A stretch of DNA of 64,000 nucleotides, taken from Pseudoneobacillus sp052180215. Its GTDB lineage: Bacteria > Bacillota > Bacilli > Bacillales > Cytobacillaceae. Shown in pieces: positions 53,944-61,910 of this stretch (its first letter is position 1; each line of letters begins with the position of its first letter). Both the position numbers and the translations under genes were made by a program. The notes under the pieces are model-generated. The model was not told where the DNA came from and ran no database searches. It saw only the letters and a program-made list of their open reading frames with translations. The DNA is taken from contig NZ_CP197471.1 of assembly GCF_052180215.1 (NCBI RefSeq), positions 592,001 through 656,000 on the forward strand, written 5' to 3'.

Positions 53944-54807
53944 TTATTTCATTTCATTCACGAATTGATAGATTTGATTGGCGATTTTTTTGATTGACGG
54001 TTTATAAAGAAAATCGATGGACCTCCCAAAGCTTTCATCATTTAAGGATTTGACGATAACAGATGGATCCTTAATCTGCCTCGAAACCATTCTTGGTAAA
54101 ATGCTTGAACCTACCCCGTTGCTTACGAAGGGAAGGATGGAGTCATTAAATTCCAGCTCCATCGCAACTGAAAAATCAAGCCCATTCTTTTTGCAGTATT
54201 TTTCGAAAAATTCTCTTATATCACAAGGATGTTTATGTAGTATAAGGGGATCCTTTAGAAAATCACTTAAAAGGATTTCATCTTTATCTTTAGATTGTGA
54301 ATGTATAGGTAAAATAAGATCATAAGGTTCCTTAAATAGAGTTTCAACAAGGATATTCTTAGGGGGAGTCGCGTCCTGGACAAAGGCAAAGTCGATTCGG
54401 TCACTGGTTAACATCTCTACGAGTTCTAAAGTGGTATCTTTAATCGTTAGTTCAATTTTGTGGGTTTGGTTCAGTTTCGGAACGAGACTAGGAATAAGAT
54501 AACTACCAATACTAGGTAGAGTCCCAATTCTTAATACATTTTTTTCAGAAAAAGTCCTCATTTCAATCATGATCTGCTCTAATTCTTTTATTATAGTAGA
54601 AGCCCTTTGATAAAAATGCTCCCCAGCTTCGGTGACGGAAAGGCCAGTTGTTTTTCGAACAAAGAGTTGGCAACCGAGCTCTTCTTCAAGCTGCATTAAC
54701 TGCTTGGACAATGCCGGTTGAGAAATAAATAGGTTCTTAGCTGCAGTTGTCAGACTACCAGCCTCGACGGCACTCACAAAATATTTTAATTGATTCATTT
54801 TTAACAC
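53944..54807 (-). CDS. LysR-type transcriptional regulator (CynR/YwqM-like)
   Basis: The protein of about 287 residues has the HTH MNQLKYFVSAVEAGSLTTAAKNLFISQPALSKQLMQLEEELGCQLF. It is followed by a typical effector domain (LRIGTLPSIGSYLIPSLVPKLNQ). GTG 54807 is preferred as start because GGGGTGA lies five bases before it; ATG 54798 is the alternative. The target is unclear, since the divergent side carries only a gene remnant. Confidence 0.87.
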   Translation of the reverse strand: MLKMNQLKYFVSAVEAGSLTTAAKNLFISQPALSKQLMQLEEELGCQLFVRKTTGLSVTEAGEHFYQRASTIIKELEQIMIEMRTFSEKNVLRIGTLPSIGSYLIPSLVPKLNQTHKIELTIKDTTLELVEMLTSDRIDFAFVQDATPPKNILVETLFKEPYDLILPIHSQSKDKDEILLSDFLKDPLILHKHPCDIREFFEKYCKKNGLDFSVAMELEFNDSILPFVSNGVGSSILPRMVSRQIKDPSVIVKSLNDESFGRSIDFLYKPSIKKIANQIYQFVNEMK

Positions 54808-55136
54808 AGTATCACCCCTTAGTGGGAAGGTATGTTTCAACAATTATATAACTTCGGAGTGTGTCCAATTAAAATGATAATACCCTTAATTTTACATATT
54901 ACCACTGATAGATATTAATTTCTATATTTTGGGGAAATACTTAACCTCCAACCTGGACCTAACCTTATTTACTTAGGTTATGCTAGATATATGAAGATAC
55001 TAGTATTACTGAAGAAAAAATAATGATTTTTGGAACCTGGTACTATCCGTGGACAAGTTCCACCCCCTGGGATAGATTTAATTAAATGCCCGGTTATTCT
55101 TGTACCTTTGTAAATTAACTTATTATTAGAATTTAA

Positions 55137-55310
55137 TTGAAGGCAGAGGCATGTAGAGGTAAGATTTTTATAAAAAGTAAAAATTTGGGGGTGCCATCGG
55201 TAACTCTTAAACTGTGTCATAGTGTTGAGGAGGCAAGACAGTTGGAAGCGAGATTCATTAGACAATACGACACAGTGAATAATGGATGGAATCTAAGGTA
55301 CGAGGATTAA
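55137..55310 (+). pseudogene. GIY-YIG-like C-terminal fragment (57 residues)
   Basis: A frame from TTG 55137 reads KIFIKSKNLGVPSVTLKLC, then SVEEARQLEARFIRQYDTVN and NGWNLRYED. The end resembles the last helix and strand of GIY-YIG nuclease domains (pattern 'E...I..Y.t.nnGyN'). The GIY and YIG strands are absent and no ribosome-binding site is seen, so this is probably a truncated relic. A short intact gene of another family is the alternative. No other gene was recognised in 54844-55136. Confidence 0.45.
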
Positions 55311-55334
55311 TACCGTACCTAAGAGGAGATGTAT

Positions 55335-55532
55335 ATGAAAAATAATAGACTGCTATTTTGCCCTGATTGTGGTGCAAGAATGATAGAAGATGCGTGGGAT
55401 ATCATCACAGAAATGCCGAATGGAGATTTGGTGCAGGATATTGTTTATCCCGCATGGGTTTGTAGTGATTTTTGCGGTTATTATGAAGAGATAAAGTTGC
55501 AGGGGGAGGAACAACATGACTCGCTATTTTAA
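55335..55532 (+). CDS. Small zinc-ribbon protein
   Basis: The 65-residue protein has CPDCGARM near the N-terminus and CSDFCGYYEE in the second half, four cysteines in a zinc-ribbon arrangement. AGAGGAG lies six bases before ATG 55335. Its last 17 bases overlap the start of the Mrr-like gene in another frame, implying translational coupling. It probably works with that nuclease, perhaps as a DNA-binding or assembly subunit. Confidence 0.75.
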   Translation: MKNNRLLFCPDCGARMIEDAWDIITEMPNGDLVQDIVYPAWVCSDFCGYYEEIKLQGEEQHDSLF

Positions 55533-56514
55533 ATACGTTGCTATACGCAAAGGGAAAGAAGAGTGGATGCTGAATGAACTTAAGAGCGGTAGAGCTAGAT
55601 TTGGTTGGAGCTCAGCAGGCTCGAATTTAACAATTATTCAGGCAAAAGAAGCTGGACAAAGAACAGCTGAAGAAAAAGTCGTTTGGAGATACACCCAATT
55701 TTTAGTCAATCGCCTAACACCTGGAGATCGACTCATCATTCAACTTAGTCGCCCATTACGACAATTCCTTATTGCTGAAGTAGTTGGCAATTACGGAAGT
55801 ACAGACCCACAGGAAAAAGATTTTAATCATTACATAGAGTGTAAACTTTTAACGGAAAATGCTATCAATGTGGAATCAGAAGCTGTATCTCAATCCCTTC
55901 GCCATCATATCTCCAAAAGAGGGCATTATTACGAAATATACGATAAAGATACGAAGGCTGAATTGGATTCCATAGTGGAGAAATCATTGGAAAAAGATGA
56001 TAGTTTCATAAAGGCTAATCAAAGTCAACGTTCCTTAGATTTTGAGAGGACTTCTTTGGAAGAAGCTGTGATCAAGCAGACCTATGAACGTATTTCACAA
56101 AAGTATCCGAGTGCCTATTTTGAAACCTTTATCGCAGATTTAATAGCTTCCATCCCTGGACTTGAAGTAAAGAAGCAAGGCGATTCTAAACTAGGCTGGG
56201 ACTTAACGATGAGAATCCTTGACCCGATTGATGGGGAAGAATTATACGACGATATTCCCGTACAATGTAAAAACTATCAAGGAAAAGTGACAACTAGTAG
56301 GCCACTGGAAGACTTAGAAAGATGTATAAAAAATTCAAATTCTCCACTGGCTTATCTGTTTATCATGGGTGATTTATCTGATGATTTTCAGACAGAATTT
56401 GATGAAAGACTAGAAGAATTGAAGAATAACTATAAAAAAGATGTAAAATGGCGAATCATTGGTCAGGAGCAAATTGCGAAACTATATTTAAACAAAATTG
56501 GCTCTCCGATTTAA
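55516..56514 (+). CDS. Mrr-like restriction endonuclease with N-terminal PUA/EVE-like region
   Basis: The 332-residue protein has a C-terminal Mrr-type PD-(D/E)XK domain (about 190-320): IADLIASIPGLEVKKQGDSKLGWDLTMRI carries the metal aspartate and IPVQCKNYQGKVTT the Q-x-K. The N-terminal 115 residues (YFKYVAIRKGKEEWMLNELKSGRARFGW; LTPGDRLIIQLSRPLRQFLIAEVVG) look like an EVE/PUA-type domain. Such domains read modified bases in modification-dependent restriction. A Type IV-like role is inferred. GGGGGAGGAACA precedes the ATG inside the upstream gene. Confidence 0.8.
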   Translation: MTRYFKYVAIRKGKEEWMLNELKSGRARFGWSSAGSNLTIIQAKEAGQRTAEEKVVWRYTQFLVNRLTPGDRLIIQLSRPLRQFLIAEVVGNYGSTDPQEKDFNHYIECKLLTENAINVESEAVSQSLRHHISKRGHYYEIYDKDTKAELDSIVEKSLEKDDSFIKANQSQRSLDFERTSLEEAVIKQTYERISQKYPSAYFETFIADLIASIPGLEVKKQGDSKLGWDLTMRILDPIDGEELYDDIPVQCKNYQGKVTTSRPLEDLERCIKNSNSPLAYLFIMGDLSDDFQTEFDERLEELKNNYKKDVKWRIIGQEQIAKLYLNKIGSPI

Positions 56515-56600
56515 TAAGGTCTATACACAATTCTGTTGGGATTGGTAGATTTCATGAAATAAAAGAGATGGCTGGAGTAAGAATAGAGGAGAATGATAGG

Positions 56601-56900
56601 ATGAGTGAAACCACGGTGTTTGTCATTTTTTTAACAATGAATCCTGGAAGAAGTTTCTCTGAAGAGTTAGTTCATAAGCATGTAGCTTTTTTAAAAGAAT
56701 TGGACGATAATGGTCAACTTGTTCTTTGTGGACCATTTACTGATTATGATGGTGGAATGATTGTGATTCGAGCTGAATCGTTTGATGAAGCAGAAAAAAT
56801 GGCTCAATCTGATCCTTTTGTTTCTAGTATGACAGAGTCTTATAAGATTCGAACTTGGAAGATGGCAAATAGAGATAATAATTATTTGCTATCTTATTAA
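56601..56900 (+). CDS. YciI-like family protein
   Basis: The 99-residue protein has the YCII ferredoxin-like fold pattern: VFVIFLTMNPG, HVAFLKELDDNGQLVLCGPFTDYDGGMIVIRAESFDEAEKMAQSDPF. The conserved histidine (H of VHKHVAF) and the aspartate in the SDPF block are present. Some members are dehydrochlorinase-like or muconolactone-isomerase-like, but most have no known function. ATG 56601 has GGAG nine bases upstream. It overlaps no neighbour and follows the Mrr gene. Confidence 0.85.
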   Translation: MSETTVFVIFLTMNPGRSFSEELVHKHVAFLKELDDNGQLVLCGPFTDYDGGMIVIRAESFDEAEKMAQSDPFVSSMTESYKIRTWKMANRDNNYLLSY

Positions 56901-56918
56901 CCGAAAAAATTAATACCC

Positions 56919-56947
56919 TTGAGTTAATGGAATATCTTTTCTATAAT
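56919..56947 (+). promoter_or_regulatory. Promoter of antitoxin RNA copy 2
   Basis: TTGAGT (56919-56924), a 17-base spacer and TATAAT (56942-56947). Confidence 0.88.
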
Positions 56948-56953
56948 AAGGGT

Positions 56954-57086
56954 ATAAAGAAAAAGATCAGGTGCGCTAACACCTGATCATTACAACACAC
57001 ATGCCGCAGGATATAGCGGCTGACCGTTTATTCAGGGAGAAATAGTCACCGTAGCTTGGTCGGCAGGGTGGCTATTTCTTTTTTAT
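56954..57086 (+). ncRNA. Type I antitoxin RNA, family C copy 2 (complete cassette)
   Basis: The predicted RNA of about 130 nt ends at the hairpin AAATAGTCACC...GGTGGCTATTT with TTTTTT. Its 3' end overlaps the 3' end of the convergent toxin gene (stop at 57072), the layout of txpA/RatA and bsrG/SR4 in B. subtilis. It would pair with the toxin mRNA 3' region and promote its decay. Confidence 0.85.
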
Positions 57087-57179
57087 TATTGCGACGACAA
57101 TAGTTACAATGGTTGATATAAATACAGCTTCAAAAGTTAGAGCTGCAAATATAATGGTAATTACTTGGTATGTCGTCAT
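57072..57179 (-). CDS. Type I holin-like toxin, 35 residues
   Basis: The peptide begins MTTYQVITIIFAALTFEAV and ends IVVAIIKKK: one membrane helix with a lysine tail, matching the small putative holin-like toxins (TxpA/BsrG/BsrE class). GGGGGTG lies before the ATG and can be sequestered by CACTCCC 13 bases upstream. In the mRNA, GCAGGGTGGC in the leader is complementary to GCCACCCTGC after the stop codon, allowing a 5'-3' closed form. A LexA-type box lies upstream. Overproduction would depolarise or disrupt the membrane. Confidence 0.85.
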   Translation of the reverse strand: MTTYQVITIIFAALTFEAVFISTIVTIVVAIIKKK

Positions 57180-57274
57180 AGCTTTCACCCCCGTTCACTC
57201 GGGAGTGTCAGCCGCCACCCTGCGTTATGTAGTTGTAATACTATTATTTTATCATTTTAAATACTAATTTTACA

Positions 57275-57286
57275 GAACAAACGTTC
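57275..57286. promoter_or_regulatory. LexA (SOS) box upstream of the holin-like toxin
   Basis: GAACAAACGTTC fits the Bacillus LexA core GAAC-RNRY-GTTC at every position. It lies about 95 bases upstream of the toxin start, directly before TGTAAA-N17-TAAAAT (minus strand), a plausible toxin promoter. Confidence 0.65.
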
Positions 57287-57321
57287 TTTTAATGTTACTT
57301 TCCATGCTGAGTAATTAAATT

Positions 57322-57590
57322 ATCGGACACACGTTCCGCTATTTGATTAAAATGCTTGATTTTTTGTGGGCTATCGGACTGTGGTTCCGTTATTGTACCA
57401 AAAGCGTGCCTTTTTCCTATGTTTTATCGTTAATAACGGATTCTGTGTCCTATAAGGAAGAGAATAGGTTCATTTTTGGGGAATTAACGGAACCTCTGTC
57501 CTATAAATGGAATTTAAAGAAAACCCCCCGTGTCCAGAAGCACGATTACTTCTCGATTAAGTGGAACAATGAACCTGTCCCCGCTGTCCC
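57322..57590. repeat. Family A repeat, copy 6 (complete, with 3' extension)
   Basis: Forward arms GGACACACGTTCCGCTATT and GGACTGTGGTTCCGTTATT are followed by inverted arms AATAACGGATTCTGTGTCC and TTAACGGAACCTCTGTCC. The 3' extension ends near CCCCGCTGTCC. It is nearly identical to copy 5 and, like it, follows a family C cassette. Confidence 0.92.
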
Positions 57591-57640
57591 TGAAATCCCC
57601 AGTAATGCCCTACCCTCATCCTGTTCTCCAACTAATTTTC

Positions 57641-57667
57641 ACCACCCAATGATTCTCGAATACTTTA
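57641..57667 (+). promoter_or_regulatory. Candidate sigma-K promoter of tgl
   Basis: AC at 57641, a 16-base spacer and AATACTTTA (57659-57667) fit AC-N16/17-CATANNNTA with one mismatch. tgl of B. subtilis is transcribed by sigma-K in the late mother cell. Confidence 0.5.
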
Positions 57668-57712
57668 GCTAATAAGAATGGCGATATTTTGGCTAAAGTT
57701 GAGGGGGATCAT

Positions 57713-58567
57713 ATGCTACAGGTATCAGGGAAGCCTTTTCAAAAAAGTGACAAGTGGGAGTCTGGAAGTATTGAGAGTGTCATTGTTAAACGAATGCAGG
57801 AAGCTAAGGTTATCTATTCCTATCCATCCCTCAATGAATTATGGTTTGAGTTGAGTTTAAGGAAAAATATCATAAATAGTGCAATAGAGATGAGTAAGAG
57901 TGGTGCAAAGTTTCATGTTTTTGCAGCTTCTCGTGCGAACCCTGAATACTGGCAGGTAACGAATTTAGGTGGCTTTCATTTGAAGAATGGTGTGAAACCA
58001 TCTGATGCAATTCGGGATATTTTCATAAATAGCTCTCTCTATACATTTGAATGTGCAACGGCTATAGTGATTATATATTATTATGCTCTTTTAAAATTAA
58101 TCGGTGAAACGCCGTTTAATTATTACTTCCAAAATCTTTATTTATACAGTTGGCATCTAGATACTGATTATCGTATTTACACATTTTATGGAAACCATCT
58201 ATTACCGGGTGATGTCGTTTATTTTTATAATCCGGAGGTGGATCCAAAACAGCCTTGGTGGAGAGGACAAAATGCTGTTGATTTAGGAGATGGAACTTAT
58301 TTTGGTCATGGATTTGGAATCTGGTCAACTGAAAAAATGATTGAACTTTTGAATAAAAGAAGAAAGCCAGGAAGTCAAACATCAGCTTATCGGACCAATT
58401 TAACCACAAGGCCGTCTTTTAATGATTTAGCAAAACTTTCTTGGTCCTCACGAGTTAATCAAACTTTCAAAATGCAGAGTATGGTCATACATCATGACCA
58501 ATGTTCGATATCTTATGCAAAGTATTTATCTTATTTTAATATGTACACCTATAATAAAACCAATTAA
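57713..58567 (+). CDS. tgl: Spore-coat protein-glutamine gamma-glutamyltransferase
   Basis: The 284-residue enzyme cross-links coat proteins by glutamine-lysine bonds in the late mother cell. FECATAIVIIYYYALL contains the catalytic cysteine, YFGHGFGIW the histidine, and LFLGD-type LLPGDVVYFYNPEVDPKQPWWRGQN precedes it. It aligns along its length with B. subtilis Tgl (245 residues). This protein is about 40 residues longer at the C-terminus, with no recognisable motif there. ATG 57713 has GGGGG five bases upstream. Confidence 0.94.
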   Translation: MLQVSGKPFQKSDKWESGSIESVIVKRMQEAKVIYSYPSLNELWFELSLRKNIINSAIEMSKSGAKFHVFAASRANPEYWQVTNLGGFHLKNGVKPSDAIRDIFINSSLYTFECATAIVIIYYYALLKLIGETPFNYYFQNLYLYSWHLDTDYRIYTFYGNHLLPGDVVYFYNPEVDPKQPWWRGQNAVDLGDGTYFGHGFGIWSTEKMIELLNKRRKPGSQTSAYRTNLTTRPSFNDLAKLSWSSRVNQTFKMQSMVIHHDQCSISYAKYLSYFNMYTYNKTN

Positions 58568-58594
58568 ACTCATCTTTTGAAGATGGGTTTTATT
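58567..58594 (+). terminator. Terminator of tgl
   Basis: AACTCATCTT pairs with AAGATGGGTT (one G-T pair) and is followed by TTATT. Confidence 0.75.
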
Positions 58595-58780
58595 CATTTT
58601 ACGAAGTGAAAAGCATACATAAGGTCATTGTTCTAGCCCATACTTCTTGTACATGACACAGTCCCAGGAAAAAAACAGCAATCGATATTTTTTTCTAGAC
58701 GGGCTCCATTTTCTGCTAGACGTGTATACTATAGTGTCCAGAAATATTAAACCTCTTTAGAAACGAAGGGATGTGTTTAA

Positions 58781-59002
58781 ATGTTTAGAAACGAAAATGC
58801 ACCACCTGTATTAGGCGCAAATGTACCTCCAGTATTAAGTGCTAACATACCTCCTCAACCTACTTACGTGGCACCTACCTATTGTTATGAAGCTCCAACC
58901 TTTTGTTATGCGGCTCCAGTTAATAGATGCAATGATTTTATACTCATCGTTGTATTGTTTATTCTATTAATCATTGTTGGGGCAACACTTTGCATTTGCT
59001 AA
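58781..59002 (+). CDS. Small Pro/Tyr/Cys-rich membrane protein (YjcZ-like tail)
   Basis: The 73-residue protein has short N-terminal repeats (PPVLGAN, PPVLSAN, IPPQP) and a Tyr/Cys-rich stretch (YVAPTYCYEAPTFCYAAP). It ends in one membrane helix FILIVVLFILLIIVG. That helix is nearly identical to those of YjcZ-type sporulation proteins. The rest is unusual for that family and resembles spore-coat proteins rich in Tyr and Cys. With tgl upstream, a spore-surface role is likely. It has GAAGGGATG before the start. Confidence 0.75.
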   Translation: MFRNENAPPVLGANVPPVLSANIPPQPTYVAPTYCYEAPTFCYAAPVNRCNDFILIVVLFILLIIVGATLCIC

Positions 59003-59034
59003 ATGAATAGATGAACATAACTCATTGCTATGTG

Positions 59035-59150
59035 TTGAGACACCGGAAAACCTAGTGCGAACCTGTTCCTTTGATGAACACTCGTGCCGCGGGATAAAGC
59101 GGATAAAGAAGTAGTCACCTATGCTTAACAGGAAGGGGGCTATTTTTTTG
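59035..59150 (+). ncRNA. Degenerate family C antitoxin RNA, copy 3
   Basis: The sequence keeps GAACACTCGTGCCGCGGGATAAAGCGG and the terminator AGTAGTCACC...GGGGGCTATTTTTTT but lacks the conserved promoter. No toxin frame is present on the opposite strand. It is probably not transcribed. Confidence 0.5.
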
Positions 59151-59171
59151 TGTTCACTTTATAATCTTGAG

Positions 59172-59282
59172 CGGGCAGTAGTTCCGCAAAAAAATGGTTT
59201 TTATCGGATACAGGATCCTTTATTTGTAAAAAACGTGTGTAATAGGCTTGGTTTTTAAGGGAAGCAGAACCTGTGACCGCAA
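59172..59282. repeat. Family A repeat, copy 7 (degenerate)
   Basis: Partial arms GGGCAGTAGTTCCGC, GGATACAGGATCC and a corrupted inverted arm (GAAGCAGAACCTGTGACC) remain. It follows a family C remnant, as do copies 5, 6 and 8. Confidence 0.6.
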
Positions 59283-59299
59283 AAAAATCAGGGGGAAAA

Positions 59300-60175
59300 T
59301 TAGTTGTTTTTTATTACTTTTGTTCCATTTATCAGTTCATCTATTAAATGACCAAAGTCAATGGCAATCTTGTTTTTCTTGGCAAGTTCTACACAAATGA
59401 TATTGGCCGATATTCCCGCAGAGACTAATGCTACATCATAGTCAAATTTATTTGCTCTTTGTAAAACTAGCGGAACAGATTTAATATTTTCCACTGGAAT
59501 AGAGCCTACTATATTTGTATATCCATGATTTTTTAATAGTTTTTCACCCTCTTTCATTCGATTTCCTATTAACAAGACCTTATGTTTTGATAGTAAATGA
59601 TGAAATAAGTTTGTTTGTAAATGAAGTTCATAATTGATAACAGATTGTGTCAATACCATATTATTTAAGGGCCATTTATGATATTTTGCTAGTTTAATAA
59701 ATAGGAGATGAAACATTGGCCATCTTAAATGTGGAATTCCAACCATATCTGCTTCCATTATATTTTTTGCTAGTAGGTCTCTTGATGGGGAATCGGGTAA
59801 TGTTACTCCCGCATAAGGTAAAAAATTCAACCTTGGAGTACTGAGTATTTCTCTTGTTGGGATAATGATGTCATGCGCCATGGTTGTTAATTCCCCATCT
59901 CCCATTCGGATAAGGGAGAATCCTTTTTTAGCTTCTAAAGCTTTCATAATCTCTGCTTCTACTTCGGAGGCAGTTTTTAGTTCTTTTATATGATGGGATA
60001 AGCTTTTAATCCCTTCCTCGATTATTTCTTCGATTTCAAATGGGAGGATTCTATTACTTCCAAGTATGTTTTCGACTATTCGCTCTCCTCCGCGATGTAA
60101 ACCTTCTGTTTGTATTTCCTCAGGATAACCAATCCTTTTTTTTATTTCCCAACTATTTTCGTCAAAATTAGTCAT
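59300..60175 (-). CDS. GT-D fold glycosyltransferase
   Basis: The 291-residue protein contains the GT-D domain (about 85-285). It has GFSLIRMGDGELTTMAHD with the catalytic DGE, and ends in VALVSAGISANIICVELAKKNKIAIDFGHLID. GT-D enzymes extend O-linked glycans on bacterial surface proteins, often beside GT2 enzymes. It lies 59 bases downstream of a double-GT2 gene and is probably transcribed from the same sigma-K-type promoter, suggesting spore-surface glycosylation. Confidence 0.88.
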   Translation of the reverse strand: MTNFDENSWEIKKRIGYPEEIQTEGLHRGGERIVENILGSNRILPFEIEEIIEEGIKSLSHHIKELKTASEVEAEIMKALEAKKGFSLIRMGDGELTTMAHDIIIPTREILSTPRLNFLPYAGVTLPDSPSRDLLAKNIMEADMVGIPHLRWPMFHLLFIKLAKYHKWPLNNMVLTQSVINYELHLQTNLFHHLLSKHKVLLIGNRMKEGEKLLKNHGYTNIVGSIPVENIKSVPLVLQRANKFDYDVALVSAGISANIICVELAKKNKIAIDFGHLIDELINGTKVIKNN

Positions 60176-60234
60176 TCCATGTAACCTCCAATTAAATCGT
60201 ATTTGTTTTTTGCCTATGATTTAGTCCTATATCA

Positions 60235-61737
60235 TTAGCATTCTTTGTTAACCAAGTCATCAAGTGCTGAAAAATTTCTATCACCATTTGAAAAATTTCC
60301 ACGGTCATTTGTCTTCGATAAGAAATACTCCAATGCTAATAGATGATCAGCTACCATAAGTTCATCATTTATATATTCTTTTGGACTAGAGAGTCTTTTC
60401 TTTGTAAACACAAGGGAAAACTTAGAGTCATGTTCTAGTAATTTTACGTAAGCTAAAGGGGGAAACAATAACGAATCGAAACCAATTTTCTCTATACATT
60501 TTTTACGTATTACGTGTGGGGAATAACTTAAAGAATTATTCCAAAGCTCGGGTTTTTTCATGACAATATTTAAAAAGTACTGTAGCGAATCTAATTTGTT
60601 TATTGGGTGAAGGTTGTCTAATTGTAGGCTCTGATCAAGTAAGGCAACATCTGCTCCATCTTCTATTACTCGAAAAAGTTGATGGATTTCTTCTGGAGAA
60701 CAATAATCACTAGAATCCATAAATAAAACCTTATCACCAGAAGATATCGAGGCACCAATTGCTCTACTAACAAAAGGAGCTGTACCATCTATTAAAGAAA
60801 TAAGCTTCACTCCTGTTGAAAGAATCTTATTAAGCTTTCTCGGATTATTTTCGGTTGAAATATATACTATTTCTTCAGCTCCAGCTGCGAATAAAGCATG
60901 AATGATTCTTGTTATTTGATATACATTTCCTTTGGATGTATCAGTTAAAACAGCACTTTGCTTGATAATCTTATTTTTCTTCAAGTGAATATAATGTTTT
61001 GAAAACTCTTGGGTTCTAGAATCTTGGGCACCATGTTTTCCATTCCAATCTATTAATTTTTTTATGGCTAATAAGTGGTCACCAAAAATAATATCTTCAA
61101 TAGGTTTGTAGGGAGATTCCAATGATTGGTCAATATGAAGTTCGTATCTTATCTTGTTTCTATTAATTACATCAACAAAAGCTGGACAAGTGAGGGATAA
61201 CTTTTCCTTCAAAGCAATCATTTGTGCAAGAGGTGGTATCGCTAGATTTTTCCAACCGATATGTTGAAGGGCATTTCTGCTTATGGCATGAGGAGTTGCG
61301 ACTAGAGAATTAATAGAGAGTTCGGAATAACCTAATGCATCGTTAATGACTTTTTTTACAATAGAAACGGAATGTGGACGCTGATTGTTTTTTAGAATAC
61401 TTTCTAGATTATTTAACGCCATATCATAGCCATTTTCAATGGCTTCGATAAATGGAATTAGCTCCATATATGGAATAATCATATCCCCGTCTAAAAATAA
61501 CAGTACTTCCCCTTTTGCATGAAAAGCACCAATTGCCCGTCCAATGTCGTGGCCTAATGGTTCATCATATTCTATTATTTTACATTGTGAGGAACTTGCG
61601 ATTTGCTTTGTGTTATCAGTAGAACCATTTACAATGACAATGATCTCTAACGGATTTAATTTATTTACCTCCTTTATTATTTTTGATAATTTTTCTTCTT
61701 CATTCTTAACAGGAATGATAATGGATAGTTTCTTCAC
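60235..61737 (-). CDS. Double-domain family 2 glycosyltransferase
   Basis: The 500-residue protein has a GT-A domain at residues 1-220 (SIIIPVKNEEEKL, VIVNGSTDNT, LFLDGDM as DxD, LGHDIGRAIG). A second similar half lies at about 245-480 (EEIVYISTENNPRK, VLFMDSSDY, PFVSRAIGASISSGD). The second half has DSSD in place of DxD and may be regulatory or inactive. It is the first gene of a two-gene unit with the GT-D enzyme. No membrane helices are seen, so it is probably a mother-cell cytosolic enzyme acting on coat or exosporium proteins. Confidence 0.87.
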   Translation of the reverse strand: MKKLSIIIPVKNEEEKLSKIIKEVNKLNPLEIIVIVNGSTDNTKQIASSSQCKIIEYDEPLGHDIGRAIGAFHAKGEVLLFLDGDMIIPYMELIPFIEAIENGYDMALNNLESILKNNQRPHSVSIVKKVINDALGYSELSINSLVATPHAISRNALQHIGWKNLAIPPLAQMIALKEKLSLTCPAFVDVINRNKIRYELHIDQSLESPYKPIEDIIFGDHLLAIKKLIDWNGKHGAQDSRTQEFSKHYIHLKKNKIIKQSAVLTDTSKGNVYQITRIIHALFAAGAEEIVYISTENNPRKLNKILSTGVKLISLIDGTAPFVSRAIGASISSGDKVLFMDSSDYCSPEEIHQLFRVIEDGADVALLDQSLQLDNLHPINKLDSLQYFLNIVMKKPELWNNSLSYSPHVIRKKCIEKIGFDSLLFPPLAYVKLLEHDSKFSLVFTKKRLSSPKEYINDELMVADHLLALEYFLSKTNDRGNFSNGDRNFSALDDLVNKEC

Positions 61738-61778
61738 ACTTTTTCACTTCCTCTTTTTATCCGAAAAAATTTATATAC

Positions 61779-61806
61779 TACAATATGCGAATCAATAGGA
61801 TGAGGT
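61779..61806 (-). promoter_or_regulatory. Candidate sigma-K promoter of the GT2/GT-D operon
   Basis: On the minus strand AC, a 17-base spacer and CATATTGTA match AC-N16/17-CATANNNTA fully. It is about 42 bases upstream of the GT2 start codon. Confidence 0.6.
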
Positions 61807-61873
61807 ACAGTACATGTCTCTATTTGTTATAAATTGTCGGGGAAGTGCCATGGTCTTCACTGTTTTTATTCAA

Positions 61874-61901
61874 TAGAAAAAGCCACTTATTATAGTGGCT
61901 C
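61874..61901 (-). terminator. Terminator of the lipoprotein gene
   Basis: On the minus strand AGCCACT and AGTGGCT form a stem followed by TTTTTC. Confidence 0.85.
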
Positions 61902-61910
61902 AAAGAGTTC

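Noticed and set aside
57343..57672. 109-codon plus-strand frame before tgl
   Set aside because: It runs through the arms of family A copy 6 and the tgl promoter; the translation is that of the repeat.
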